Below are positions 1 through 5,320 of a stretch of DNA of 5,320 nucleotides, piece after piece. Below the pieces are notes generated by a model. It did no database searches, was not told where the DNA came from, and saw only the letters and a program-made list of their open reading frames with translations. Source of the DNA: Myxococcales bacterium (GTDB lineage: Bacteria; Myxococcota_A; Polyangia; Fen-1088); contig PMZX01000184.1 of assembly GCA_003170035.1 (NCBI GenBank), positions 1 through 5,320 of the forward strand, read 5' to 3'. Within the stretch, counting starts at the first letter, position 1, and each line of letters starts with the position of its first letter. The position numbers and the translations under genes are program-made.

Positions 1-2
1 CC

Positions 3-911
3 GGCCCCTGCACCGAGGCCATCGAGCGCGCCGGCATCCGCCGCGTGGTCATCGGGTGCTGCGACGAGAATCCGCTGGTCAGCGGTCGCGGCGTCCTCCA
101 TCTGCGCCGGGCTGGCATCCGCGTCGACGTGGGCTGCCTCGACCGCGAATGCCGGAGGCAGAACCGCGCGTTCTTTCTTTGGGTCCGCGCTCGCCGCCCC
201 TGGGTCACACTCAAGGTCGCCACCACCCTCGACGGGTTCATCGGCAGCAGCCAGGTCAACCTGCGCGATCTTAGGGCACGCTTTGTCACCGGCAAGGACG
301 CGCGGGCCCACTCCCACCTGCTGCGTTCCCAACACGACGCGATTCTGATCGGGATGGGCACCGTGCTGGCCGACGACCCCCGCCTGACTGTGCGCTTGCC
401 CAACACCAGCGCAAACCGCCCCTTGCGGGTGGTGCTCGACGGGCATCTGCGCACGCCGCCCTCGGCCAGGCTCATCCGGCAACTCGGCACGGCCCCGGCG
501 CTCATCATCGGCGCACAGCCGCGCAAGGGCGCACGCGACGCAGACGCACGGCTGGGCCGCGAACGGGCCTTGCGCCGGGCCGGGGCCGAGGTCCTTCTCC
601 TGCCTGCTGATCGCGCCGGCCGCATTGTCATCCCGTCGCTTCTACGTGCCCTTGCCGAACGCGGGGTGCAGTCGCTTCTGGTCGAGGGCGGCAGCCGGGT
701 ACATGGCGCCTTCATCTCGGCCTGCCTGGTGGACTCGGTCGCGTTCTTCATCGCGCCCCGCCTTGTGGGCGCTGGCCGCCCCATCGTAGAAGGCCGCGGC
801 CTCGATTGGCGCACTCCCTTGAGGCTGGGGCCGCTCGAGGTTCGTGCCATCGGCGAGGACGTCCTTGTCCAGGCCGACGTTCTCGGTCCCAGACTGCGCC
901 GGCGATCCTAG
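3..911 (+). CDS. ribD: Bifunctional riboflavin biosynthesis deaminase/reductase RibD (partial, 5' end missing)
   Basis: RibD deaminates the pyrimidine product of GTP cyclohydrolase II and then reduces its ribosyl side chain with NADPH, in the cytoplasm. The reading frame is open from the window edge, so the start lies outside; 302 residues are present, against about 365 in full-length homologues. The fragment begins at GPCTEAI, which contains the second zinc cysteine of the deaminase motif (normally GRTxPCT), so the HAE motif and first cysteine are off the window. The deaminase domain ends near fragment residue 60 (DENPLVSGRG at 21-30 is typical). The reductase domain runs from about 67 to 297, with LKVATTLDG at 70-78, ILIGMGTVLADDP at 114-126, LLVEGGSRVHGAF at 225-237 and APRLVGAG at 251-258. 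The usual ESxWIT segment is replaced by RARFVT (91-96), a mild deviation. It is the first visible gene of the riboflavin cluster, and a 152-nt gap separates it from ribE. Confidence 0.95.
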   Translation, partial: GPCTEAIERAGIRRVVIGCCDENPLVSGRGVLHLRRAGIRVDVGCLDRECRRQNRAFFLWVRARRPWVTLKVATTLDGFIGSSQVNLRDLRARFVTGKDARAHSHLLRSQHDAILIGMGTVLADDPRLTVRLPNTSANRPLRVVLDGHLRTPPSARLIRQLGTAPALIIGAQPRKGARDADARLGRERALRRAGAEVLLLPADRAGRIVIPSLLRALAERGVQSLLVEGGSRVHGAFISACLVDSVAFFIAPRLVGAGRPIVEGRGLDWRTPLRLGPLEVRAIGEDVLVQADVLGPRLRRRS

Positions 912-916
912 CAAAG

Positions 917-942
917 CGTTGCCTCAACCCACCGAGGCGACG
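917..942 (+). other. Stem-loop just after the ribD stop codon
   Basis: CGTTGCCTC (917-925) can pair with GAGGCGACG (934-942) through 9 bp including one G-T wobble, closing an 8-nt loop (AACCCACC). The stem starts 5 nt after the ribD stop. No T-tract follows, so a classical intrinsic terminator is not supported. It could be a Rho-type pause, an mRNA-stabilising 3' hairpin or part of an attenuator. The pairing is visible in the sequence; the function is inference. Confidence 0.4.
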
Positions 943-998
943 ACGGCCGGATGCTAAGGGACATTGCGATCGGCGGCCTGGCGTTGCACAACAAGAAC

Positions 999-1028
999 TT
1001 GACTCAACGTCATTGATATCCCGACATA
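999..1028 (+). promoter_or_regulatory. Weak sigma70-like promoter candidate upstream of ribE
   Basis: TTGACT at 999-1004 is a good -35 match. At an 18-nt spacing the -10 position is GACATA (1023-1028), which is a poor match, so this is only a candidate. The surrounding stretch (about 988-1055) is clearly more AT-rich than the coding DNA on either side, as expected of a control region. TTGACTCAA (999-1007) is also a perfect odd palindrome that could be a small operator half. The 152-nt ribD-ribE gap is the only place in the + strand cluster with room for an internal promoter. Confidence 0.25.
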
Positions 1029-1052
1029 GAGAAACTGGACGGAATCAGATAC

Positions 1053-1056
1053 GGAG
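1053..1056 (+). promoter_or_regulatory. Ribosome binding site deciding the TTG start of ribE
   Basis: GGAG lies 7 nt before TTG 1064. Together with the conserved FTGIIE N-terminus, it fixes the ribE start at a TTG codon rather than at any upstream in-frame ATG. Confidence 0.75.
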
Positions 1057-1063
1057 CAAGTAC

Positions 1064-1666
1064 TTGTTCACCGGCATCATTGAAGCCATCGGCAAGGTGG
1101 AATCGTTGCGCGCCGGATCGGGCGGCACGCGCCGCCTGGCGATCGCCACGGACCTCGACGTGGCCTCGCTTCCTCTGGGCGCCAGCATGGCGGTCAACGG
1201 CGCCTGTCTGACCATCGTGGCCCGGCGTACGCGGCGCTTCGAGGCCGACCTCGGGCCTGAGACCCTGGCGTGCACGACCCTGGGCTCACTCAAGGCCAGC
1301 GACCGGGTTCATCTGGAACGACCCCTGCGGCTGGGCGACATGCTGGGCGGCCACCTGGTCACCGGCCATGTCGACGGGGTGGGCAAGGTGGAATCGGCGC
1401 GCAAGCAGGGGGACACTCTCGCCCTGCGCCTGGAGGCGCCCGCCTCGGTCGCGTCCTTTCTGGTGAAGAAGGGCTCCATCGCCATCGACGGCGTCAGCCT
1501 CACCGTCAACCAGGTGGAAGGCTGCAGCGTCGAGGTCTGGCTGATCCCGCACACCCTGTCGGTCACTCTGCTGGGCGGGCTTCGCGCGGGGGATCGTGTC
1601 AATATGGAAGCGGATATGATCGCCAAACAAATCGCCCGTTTCGTGGACAAAGCCCGTGCCCCCTGA
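1064..1666 (+). CDS. ribE: Riboflavin synthase alpha chain
   Basis: This enzyme catalyses the last step, the dismutation of two 6,7-dimethyl-8-ribityllumazine molecules to riboflavin and a pyrimidine that is recycled to RibH. The 200 residues match the family size. The start is TTG 1064: the family begins MFTGIIE, here read as (L/M)FTGIIEAIGKV, with GGAG 7 nt upstream; the longer frame reaching back into ribD has no family resemblance. Two lumazine-binding barrels are visible. The first (1 to ~95) has NGACLT at 45-50, carrying the conserved cysteine. The second (~96-190) has LGGHLVTGHVDG at 94-105, IDGVSLTVN at 141-149 and LIPHTL at 160-165. The C-terminal VNMEAD (179-184) carries the conserved acidic residue. 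Its last 11 nt overlap the next gene, which suggests translational coupling. The symbol is ribE in most bacteria and ribC in some E. coli usage. Confidence 0.95.
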   Translation: MFTGIIEAIGKVESLRAGSGGTRRLAIATDLDVASLPLGASMAVNGACLTIVARRTRRFEADLGPETLACTTLGSLKASDRVHLERPLRLGDMLGGHLVTGHVDGVGKVESARKQGDTLALRLEAPASVASFLVKKGSIAIDGVSLTVNQVEGCSVEVWLIPHTLSVTLLGGLRAGDRVNMEADMIAKQIARFVDKARAP

Positions 1667-2852
1667 TCCCCATATCAACATCGAGAAGGCCCTGGCCGAC
1701 ATCCGCGCCGGCCGGCAGGTCATCGTGGTCGACGATGAGAAGCGCGAGAACGAGGGCGACCTGACCATGGCCGCCGACCTGGCCACGCCGGAAGCCGTCA
1801 ACTTCATGGCCGGCCAGGGGCGCGGCCTCATCTGTCTGGCGCTTTCCGAGGAGAAGGTGGCCGCCTTGCGCCTCCCGATGATGACCCAGGACAACCGGTC
1901 GCCTCACAACACGGCGTTCACGGTCAGCATCGACGCGCGCCACGGCATCAGCACCGGCATCTCGGCGCGCGAGCGCGCCCACACCATCCGCACCGCAGTT
2001 GCGCCCGACATCTCGCCCGACGATCTGGTGACTCCTGGGCACGTGTTTCCGCTGCGGGCCAAGCGGGGCGGCGTGCTGGTTCGCACCGGCCACACCGAGG
2101 CTTCGGTCGACCTGGCGCGCCTGGCGGGCCGCACACCGGCGGGTGTGATCTGCGAGATCATGCGGCCTGATGGCGAGATGGCGCGCATGCCGGATCTGGA
2201 GGCGTTTGCCACCGAGCACGGGCTGGGCATCGTGCACATATCCGATCTCATCCAGTACCGGCTGGCGCGCGAGGTACTCGTGCATCAGGTGGCGGAAACC
2301 ACATTGCGCCCCACCGGCGCCGGGCTGCGCGCCACCTACCGCGCCTGCCTGTACGAGGCCGACGTGGCCGACGCGGAGTATCTTGCGCTGGTGCTGGGTG
2401 ACGTGACCTCGGGCGAGCCGGTCCTGGTGCGGGTGCAAACCGCCAGTCTGCTGCGAGACGTGTTCACCGTGACCCAGCCAGGCGAGGTGATTCAACCCAC
2501 GCAATGGCTGCGCGTGATCGAGCGCGAGGGACGAGGCGTTCTGCTCTACATTCTGCCGCTCGGCACCCGGCACATCGCAACCGCGTTGGACAGCCTGAGC
2601 GCGAGCGCCGCCCAGCAGGAACGCACGATCTCCCGCGGGGGCCGCGAACCCGAGCCGTCCGCTGTACCCTTGCGGGACATCGGCCTCGGCTCGCAGGTGC
2701 TGGTCCAGTTGGGGGTGCGCGCCATCCGGTTGCTCACCAACAATCCGCGCCGCCTCGCCGCCCTGGAAGGATACGGTATACAAGTCGTGGACTGCGTTTC
2801 CAGCGGCCCGCCTGCCGAGGTGGTTCCCTTCAATGAAAGAGAGGCCAAGTAA
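1656..2852 (+). CDS. ribBX: RibBX: DHBP synthase fused to a degenerate GTP cyclohydrolase II-like domain
   Basis: The N-terminal half (about 1-205) is 3,4-dihydroxy-2-butanone 4-phosphate synthase, which supplies the four-carbon unit for lumazine. It appears intact: [10 protein letters not shown] at 26-35, STGIS at 99-103, PGHVFPLRA at 127-135 and GHTEASVDL at 145-153. The C-terminal half (about 206-398) has the GTP cyclohydrolase II fold signature (GEPVLVRV at 253-260, EGRGVLLY at 291-298, LLTNNPRR at 359-366, EGYGIQVV at 371-378) but lacks its chemistry. The three zinc cysteines align with S264, P275 and E277, and the QEGRGIGL catalytic motif is replaced by PLGTRHIA (301-308). A published variant, RibBX of Shewanella and other proteobacteria, has this arrangement and no cyclohydrolase activity. 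The start is GTG 1656, overlapping the ribE end by 11 nt, with a weak GGA at 1645-1647. Automatic pipelines would probably label it RibBA. Confidence 0.9.
   Translation: MPPDPHINIEKALADIRAGRQVIVVDDEKRENEGDLTMAADLATPEAVNFMAGQGRGLICLALSEEKVAALRLPMMTQDNRSPHNTAFTVSIDARHGISTGISARERAHTIRTAVAPDISPDDLVTPGHVFPLRAKRGGVLVRTGHTEASVDLARLAGRTPAGVICEIMRPDGEMARMPDLEAFATEHGLGIVHISDLIQYRLAREVLVHQVAETTLRPTGAGLRATYRACLYEADVADAEYLALVLGDVTSGEPVLVRVQTASLLRDVFTVTQPGEVIQPTQWLRVIEREGRGVLLYILPLGTRHIATALDSLSASAAQQERTISRGGREPEPSAVPLRDIGLGSQVLVQLGVRAIRLLTNNPRRLAALEGYGIQVVDCVSSGPPAEVVPFNEREAK
2839..2844 (+). promoter_or_regulatory. Ribosome binding site of ribH
   Basis: GAGAGG inside the last codons of ribBX, 7 nt before ATG 2852. 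It supports the ribH start, whose A is also the last base of the ribBX stop (TAATG). Confidence 0.75.
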
Positions 2853-3346
2853 TGCCGCAAATCCATCAAGGTAATTGGACAGCCCAGGGCAAGCGCTTTG
2901 CGATCATCGCCTCGCGCTGGAACGAATTCGTGGCGGACAAGCTGATCGAGGGTGCGGTCGGCGCCCTGGGCAAGACCGGAGCACGCGACGAGGACATCGA
3001 GATCTACCGTTGTCCGGGCGCCTTTGAGCTGCCCGGACTGGCCCGGCGCGTGGCTGATTCGGAAAACTTCGACGCCATCGTGTGCCTGGGCGTGATCATC
3101 CGCGGCGCGACCCCGCACTTCGATGTGGTGGTCAACCAGACCACACGCGGCATCGCCCAGATCGCCGCCGAGGCCAAGCTCGCGGTGGGCTTCGGTGTGC
3201 TCACCTGCGACACCATCGAGCAGGCCATCGAGCGCGCAGGAAGCAAGGGCGGCAACCGGGGCGCGGATGCCGCCATGGCCGCCATCGAGATGGCCAACCT
3301 GTACGACAAGCTGGCGGGCCGGGCTGAGGCGCGCCGTCGCAAATGA
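2852..3346 (+). CDS. ribH: 6,7-dimethyl-8-ribityllumazine synthase
   Basis: RibH condenses the RibD-derived pyrimidine (after dephosphorylation) with the RibB product to give lumazine, the substrate of RibE. At 164 residues it is of typical length. Family motifs run in order: RFAIIASRWNEFV at 15-27, with the ring-stacking tryptophan W23; PGAFELP at 55-61; the active-site loop IRGATPHFD at 83-91, with catalytic histidine H89; and the C-terminal GVLTCDTIEQAIERAG at 115-130 followed by GGNRGADAA. The family is known to assemble as pentamers or 60-mer capsids; which applies here cannot be read from the sequence. The start overlaps the ribBX stop by one base and has a good ribosome binding site, so the two are probably translated together. 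The short basic tail (RRRK) is unremarkable. Confidence 0.97.
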   Translation: MPQIHQGNWTAQGKRFAIIASRWNEFVADKLIEGAVGALGKTGARDEDIEIYRCPGAFELPGLARRVADSENFDAIVCLGVIIRGATPHFDVVVNQTTRGIAQIAAEAKLAVGFGVLTCDTIEQAIERAGSKGGNRGADAAMAAIEMANLYDKLAGRAEARRRK

Positions 3347-3349
3347 CCT

Positions 3350-3354
3350 GGAAG
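3350..3354 (+). promoter_or_regulatory. Ribosome binding site deciding the nusB start
   Basis: GGAAG lies 8 nt before ATG 3363 in the 16-nt ribH-nusB gap. It supports starting NusB at MSPRRRARAV rather than at in-frame ATGs inside ribH. Confidence 0.7.
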
Positions 3355-3362
3355 TACCAAAG

Positions 3363-3830
3363 ATGAGCCCGCGGCGCCGAGCCCGCGCGGTGGCCCTTCA
3401 GGTGCTGTACGCCATGGACAGCGTGGACGAGGCCGATCCAGGCGTGGCGCTGGCGACCCACCTGCGGGAATTCGGCGTTAGCCAGGATGAGAATGTGGAC
3501 GAGCAGCCAGAGGAACGCGCTCTCGACGAGAAACTGGACGAGAAACTGGCCTCCACGCTGGTGAGCGGCGTGTGGGAGCACCGGGTCGGGTTGGACGAGA
3601 CCCTGGCCCGGCTATCCCAGAAATGGCGTGTGGTGCGTCTGGCACGCGTGGACCGCAACGTCTTGCGCATAGCTCTGTACGAGCTTGCCCACTGCCAGGC
3701 CGATGTTCCTGCGCGTGTCGCCATCAACGAAGCCATAGAACTGGCCAAGCGCTATGGCTCCGAAGAAGCGCCCGCATTCGTCAACGGGCTGCTCGAATCC
3801 GCCTTGGACCTACTTGGCATCACACCCTGA
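3363..3830 (+). CDS. nusB: Transcription antitermination factor NusB
   Basis: NusB binds boxA RNA together with NusE (ribosomal protein S10) and promotes antitermination, chiefly on rRNA operons. The 155 residues are slightly longer than E. coli NusB (139). The arginine-rich RNA-binding N-terminus (RRRARAVALQVLY at 4-16) is clear, and so is the diagnostic C-terminal helical part: VDRNVLRIALYEL at 96-108, VARVAINEAIELAKRYG-type sequence at ~115-132 and FVNGLLE at 139-145. The extra length lies in an acidic stretch (about 41-61), which includes a perfect 12-bp tandem duplication giving DEKLDEKL at 55-62. ATG 3363 is chosen because the longer frame upstream is only ribH read out of frame. Placement directly after ribH is widespread in bacteria and reflects co-transcription rather than shared pathway function. 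Confidence 0.95.
   Translation: MSPRRRARAVALQVLYAMDSVDEADPGVALATHLREFGVSQDENVDEQPEERALDEKLDEKLASTLVSGVWEHRVGLDETLARLSQKWRVVRLARVDRNVLRIALYELAHCQADVPARVAINEAIELAKRYGSEEAPAFVNGLLESALDLLGITP
3525..3548 (+). repeat. Perfect 12-bp tandem duplication inside nusB
   Basis: GACGAGAAACTG occurs twice back to back, encoding DEKL twice without changing the frame. It lies in the variable acidic loop of NusB. Replication slippage is a likely origin (inference). Confidence 0.9.
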
Positions 3831-3831
3831 G

Positions 3832-4377
3832 ATGCTGGCGCCCGCCCAAATTGCCTTTCTCCCGATCGACCTCGGCCGCTGGGATCGCTGCCCCGGCGGG
3901 GACGCGCTCGTCGTGCCGCTGTGGGCTGACATACGCCCCCTGCGCGGGGCGGCTGGTCTTCTCGACTGGCGACTCAACGGGCGCCTGTCAGGGCTTCTGC
4001 GCGAAGGCCGGCTGGAGGGAGCCGCAGGGGAAAAGTTGCTCTTCTTCACTACCCGCGTGCCCTGGCACCGCGTCCTGACCATCGGCTTGGGGCCGACGAC
4101 CAGTTTCTCCGAGGACGCGTTCCGGACCAGTCTGGGCGCTGTGCTCGATGCATCCCGCGGGCTGGGCGTGCGAACGGTGGGCCTGGCGCTCCCCGGCCGC
4201 GACATGGACCGCATCACGCCAGAGCGGGCTTTGAGGGTGCTCATCTCGATTGCCGAGCAGCGCGAAGAGCAATACCCGGGAACGGCCTTGACTGCGCTGA
4301 CTGTCATCGATGTGCCGCCTGCAATCAAAGCAATGACCGAGACTGTGCGCGCCATTGAACGCTCACTCGCTCGTTGA
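3832..4377 (+). CDS. Stand-alone M17 (leucyl aminopeptidase) N-terminal-domain protein
   Basis: The 181-residue product resembles the N-terminal, macro-domain-like part of family M17 leucyl aminopeptidases. Features seen are ALVVPLWADIRPLRGAAGLLDWRLNG (25-50, read in two pieces: VVPLWADIRPL, then AAGLLDWRLNG), the loop GEKLLFF at 66-72, the strand VLTIGLGP at 81-88 and VRTVGLALPGRD at 113-124. M17 active sites lie in a separate C-terminal domain with conserved metal-binding lysine, aspartates and glutamate; none of that is present, and the frame ends at 4377. A peptidase role is therefore not supported; a binding or regulatory role is possible but unproven. The start ATG 3832 is one base after the nusB stop (TGAGATG) with no clear ribosome binding site, which suggests coupling. 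An alternative in-frame ATG at 3754 would overlap nusB by 77 nt and adds sequence unlike the family. Confidence 0.75.
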   Translation: MLAPAQIAFLPIDLGRWDRCPGGDALVVPLWADIRPLRGAAGLLDWRLNGRLSGLLREGRLEGAAGEKLLFFTTRVPWHRVLTIGLGPTTSFSEDAFRTSLGAVLDASRGLGVRTVGLALPGRDMDRITPERALRVLISIAEQREEQYPGTALTALTVIDVPPAIKAMTETVRAIERSLAR

Positions 4378-4535
4378 CGGATTCCGCCCTGGCCCCGTGG
4401 CCGCCACGCGAGGCGATTCGCCAGATGGGCGGCAACTTCGGCCTGGCGACCTGGCCTGACGCCCACATGCGTATCACCATCGAGTTGCCTCGCAGCGCGA
4501 CCGGCCTGGCCGGCGCCACGGCGCTGCTGCACTGA
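4374..4535 (+). pseudogene. Small coding-like frame with a histidine-kinase-type C-terminus; remnant or small gene
   Basis: An open frame of 53 codons follows the M17-N gene. Its first possible start is TTG 4374, overlapping the previous stop (TTGA); the first ATG is at 4425. From that ATG, a hand count gives GC at 33 of 36 third positions, against 23 at first and 21 at second positions, the pattern of real coding DNA in this genome. The peptide contains REAIRQMGGNFGLATWP and then MRITIELPRS, which resembles the end of a histidine-kinase ATPase domain (the GGxLxLxSxPGxGTxxxIxLP pattern). The kinase core with its H, N and G1 boxes is absent. It may be the decayed tail of a sensor kinase or a short independent protein; the similarity is weak. 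No ribosome binding site was recognised. Confidence 0.35.
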
Positions 4536-4547
4536 CGAGCTAGCCCG

Positions 4548-5320
4548 CTACTGCGGTGGGATGGTGACGAAGCGGAAGGTGTCCCCGCGCCGAACTCGCA
4601 AGAGGTGCCCTGCCTTGCCGCCCGCGCGTAGGGCGCTCACGGCCTCCTCCGCGCTGCTGACTGGCTTGCGGTCGATCTCGACGATCACGTCCTCGGCGCG
4701 CAGGCCTGCCTTGGCGGCTCGGCCATCCGGCTCCACGCCGCTGACCACCGCGCCCTTGGTCCCAGGCTCCATTCCCAGCATGCGCGCCATGTCGGGCGTC
4801 AAGGTCTGCAACTGCACCCCGACCTTGTCCTTCTCTACCTGGGCCTCCGGCTCCTCGCCGGGCCGCGCTGGCAGCTCGCCCAGAGTAATCTGCACTGTGC
4901 TGGAACGGCCGTCGCGCAGAAGCGCGAGCTTGACCTTGTCGCCCACTTTCTGTCCCGATACATAGTCCACCACGTCGGCCGCAGCTTCGATCTTCTGCTT
5001 GTCGATCTGGGTGACAATATCGCCGACGTGAACACCGGCCTGGCCGGCCGGGCTATGCGGCAACACCTGGCTGACCCAGGCCGCGCGCGCGGGACCCGAC
5101 TTCGCCGGCTGACCCTTCGGTTCGGGCTCGCCATCCATGCCCACCTTCAGGCCGTCCTTGACGTCACCTATGGCAACGCCCAGCCAGGCGTGGTGCACGT
5201 GCCCGTCACGAATGATCATCTGGGCGACCTTGCGGGCTTGGCTGATGGGGATGGCAAAGCCGTAGGCGCCACCCGGCCCCACGTTGATGAGCGTGTTGAT
5301 GCCGATCACCTCACCCTGCA
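4548..5320 (-). CDS. DegP/HtrA-family serine protease (partial, C-terminal part with two PDZ domains)
   Basis: This is the C-terminal 256 residues of a trypsin-like envelope protease/chaperone; the start is beyond the right edge. The fragment opens with QGEVIGINTLI, which in this family follows just after the catalytic GNSGGPL motif, so the catalytic serine, histidine and aspartate are all off the window. GFAIPIS (20-26) closes the protease domain. PDZ1 (about 44-150) starts at AWLGVAIGD, has a Gly/Pro/Lys-rich loop (about 55-78) and continues SPAGQAGVHVGDIV (89-102). PDZ2 (about 163-254) has VGVQLQTL at 166-173 and AAKAGLRAEDVIVEID at 201-216. The protein ends FVTIPPQ. Homologues act in the periplasm, degrading or refolding misfolded envelope proteins; the signal peptide cannot be checked here. 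It converges on the + strand cluster with only 12 nt to the preceding small frame. Confidence 0.93.
   Translation of the reverse strand, partial: QGEVIGINTLINVGPGGAYGFAIPISQARKVAQMIIRDGHVHHAWLGVAIGDVKDGLKVGMDGEPEPKGQPAKSGPARAAWVSQVLPHSPAGQAGVHVGDIVTQIDKQKIEAAADVVDYVSGQKVGDKVKLALLRDGRSSTVQITLGELPARPGEEPEAQVEKDKVGVQLQTLTPDMARMLGMEPGTKGAVVSGVEPDGRAAKAGLRAEDVIVEIDRKPVSSAEEAVSALRAGGKAGHLLRVRRGDTFRFVTIPPQ

Noticed and set aside
971..988. Sigma54 promoter suggested by GGCGG...GTTGCA
   Set aside because: The invariant GG and GC pairs do not fall at the required 10-nt separation.
806..1063. 86-codon N-terminal extension of ribE
   Set aside because: It overlaps the end of ribD and reads as arginine/proline-rich out-of-frame sequence. 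The family N-terminus and ribosome binding site point to TTG 1064.
912..1063. FMN (RFN) riboswitch before ribE
   Set aside because: The conserved RFN elements (such as the GGGTGAAATTCCC-like and ACCGGCGGT-like segments) are absent and the gap is short. Only a simple stem-loop is seen.
1599..2783. Long 394-codon open frame on the - strand, antisense to ribBX
   Set aside because: It mirrors a well-conserved + strand gene in GC-rich DNA, where stop codons are rare on the opposite strand. Its translation is low-complexity and matches no family I recognise.
3123..3362. Upstream extension of nusB into ribH
   Set aside because: This stretch is ribH read in another frame. NusB homology and the GGAAG ribosome binding site begin at 3363.
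3810..4532. 240-codon open frame on the - strand opposite the M17-N gene
   Set aside because: Its translation is Arg/Ser/Pro-rich with no recognisable domain, while the + strand frame matches a known domain, so it is a shadow frame.
4536..4560. Bidirectional terminator between the convergent genes
   Set aside because: CCCGC-TACT-GCGGTGGG gives only an imperfect short stem with no T-tract on either strand.
4561..4965. 134-codon + strand frame within the degP-type gene
   Set aside because: It is antisense to two clear PDZ domains and its translation is serine/threonine/arginine-rich low complexity.

Overview
The window is a GC-rich bacterial segment. It carries most of a riboflavin biosynthesis operon (ribD, ribE, a ribB/ribA-like fusion, ribH), followed by nusB and a short M17-peptidase N-terminal-domain protein. 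All of these are on the + strand. A convergent, partial DegP/HtrA-type protease gene fills the right end on the - strand. The gene order, the high GC at third codon positions, the GTG and TTG starts and a free-standing M17 N-terminal domain protein suggest a Myxococcota or other deltaproteobacterial-type genome. That placement is an inference from gene content only.

Layout: positions 3-911 hold ribD without its first ~75-80 codons. Positions 912-1063 are the only sizeable gap; it contains a 9-bp stem-loop just after the ribD stop, then AT-richer DNA with a weak promoter-like element. From 1064 to 4377 the genes are packed tightly: ribE (TTG start), ribBX (11-nt overlap), ribH (1-nt overlap), nusB (16-nt gap), then the M17-N protein (1-nt gap). 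Positions 4374-4535 hold a 53-codon frame with strong coding bias and a histidine-kinase-like ending, which may be a small gene or a remnant. Positions 4548-5320 (- strand) encode the end of the protease domain and two PDZ domains of a DegP-family protein.

Pathway: RibD (deaminase/reductase) makes the ribitylamino-pyrimidine. The RibB domain makes 3,4-dihydroxy-2-butanone 4-phosphate from ribulose 5-phosphate. RibH joins the two to give lumazine, and RibE dismutates lumazine to riboflavin. The first committed step, GTP cyclohydrolase II, appears not to be encoded here: the RibA-like half of the fusion has lost its zinc cysteines and catalytic motif. This is the architecture known as RibBX, so an active RibA must be encoded elsewhere. 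NusB is a common housekeeping partner of ribH.

Most of the window is ordinary conserved metabolism. The points worth a second look are the degenerate RibA-like domain, the hairpin/promoter gap inside the operon, the catalytic-domain-less M17 protein and the small histidine-kinase-like frame. I see no sign of a wholly new system.
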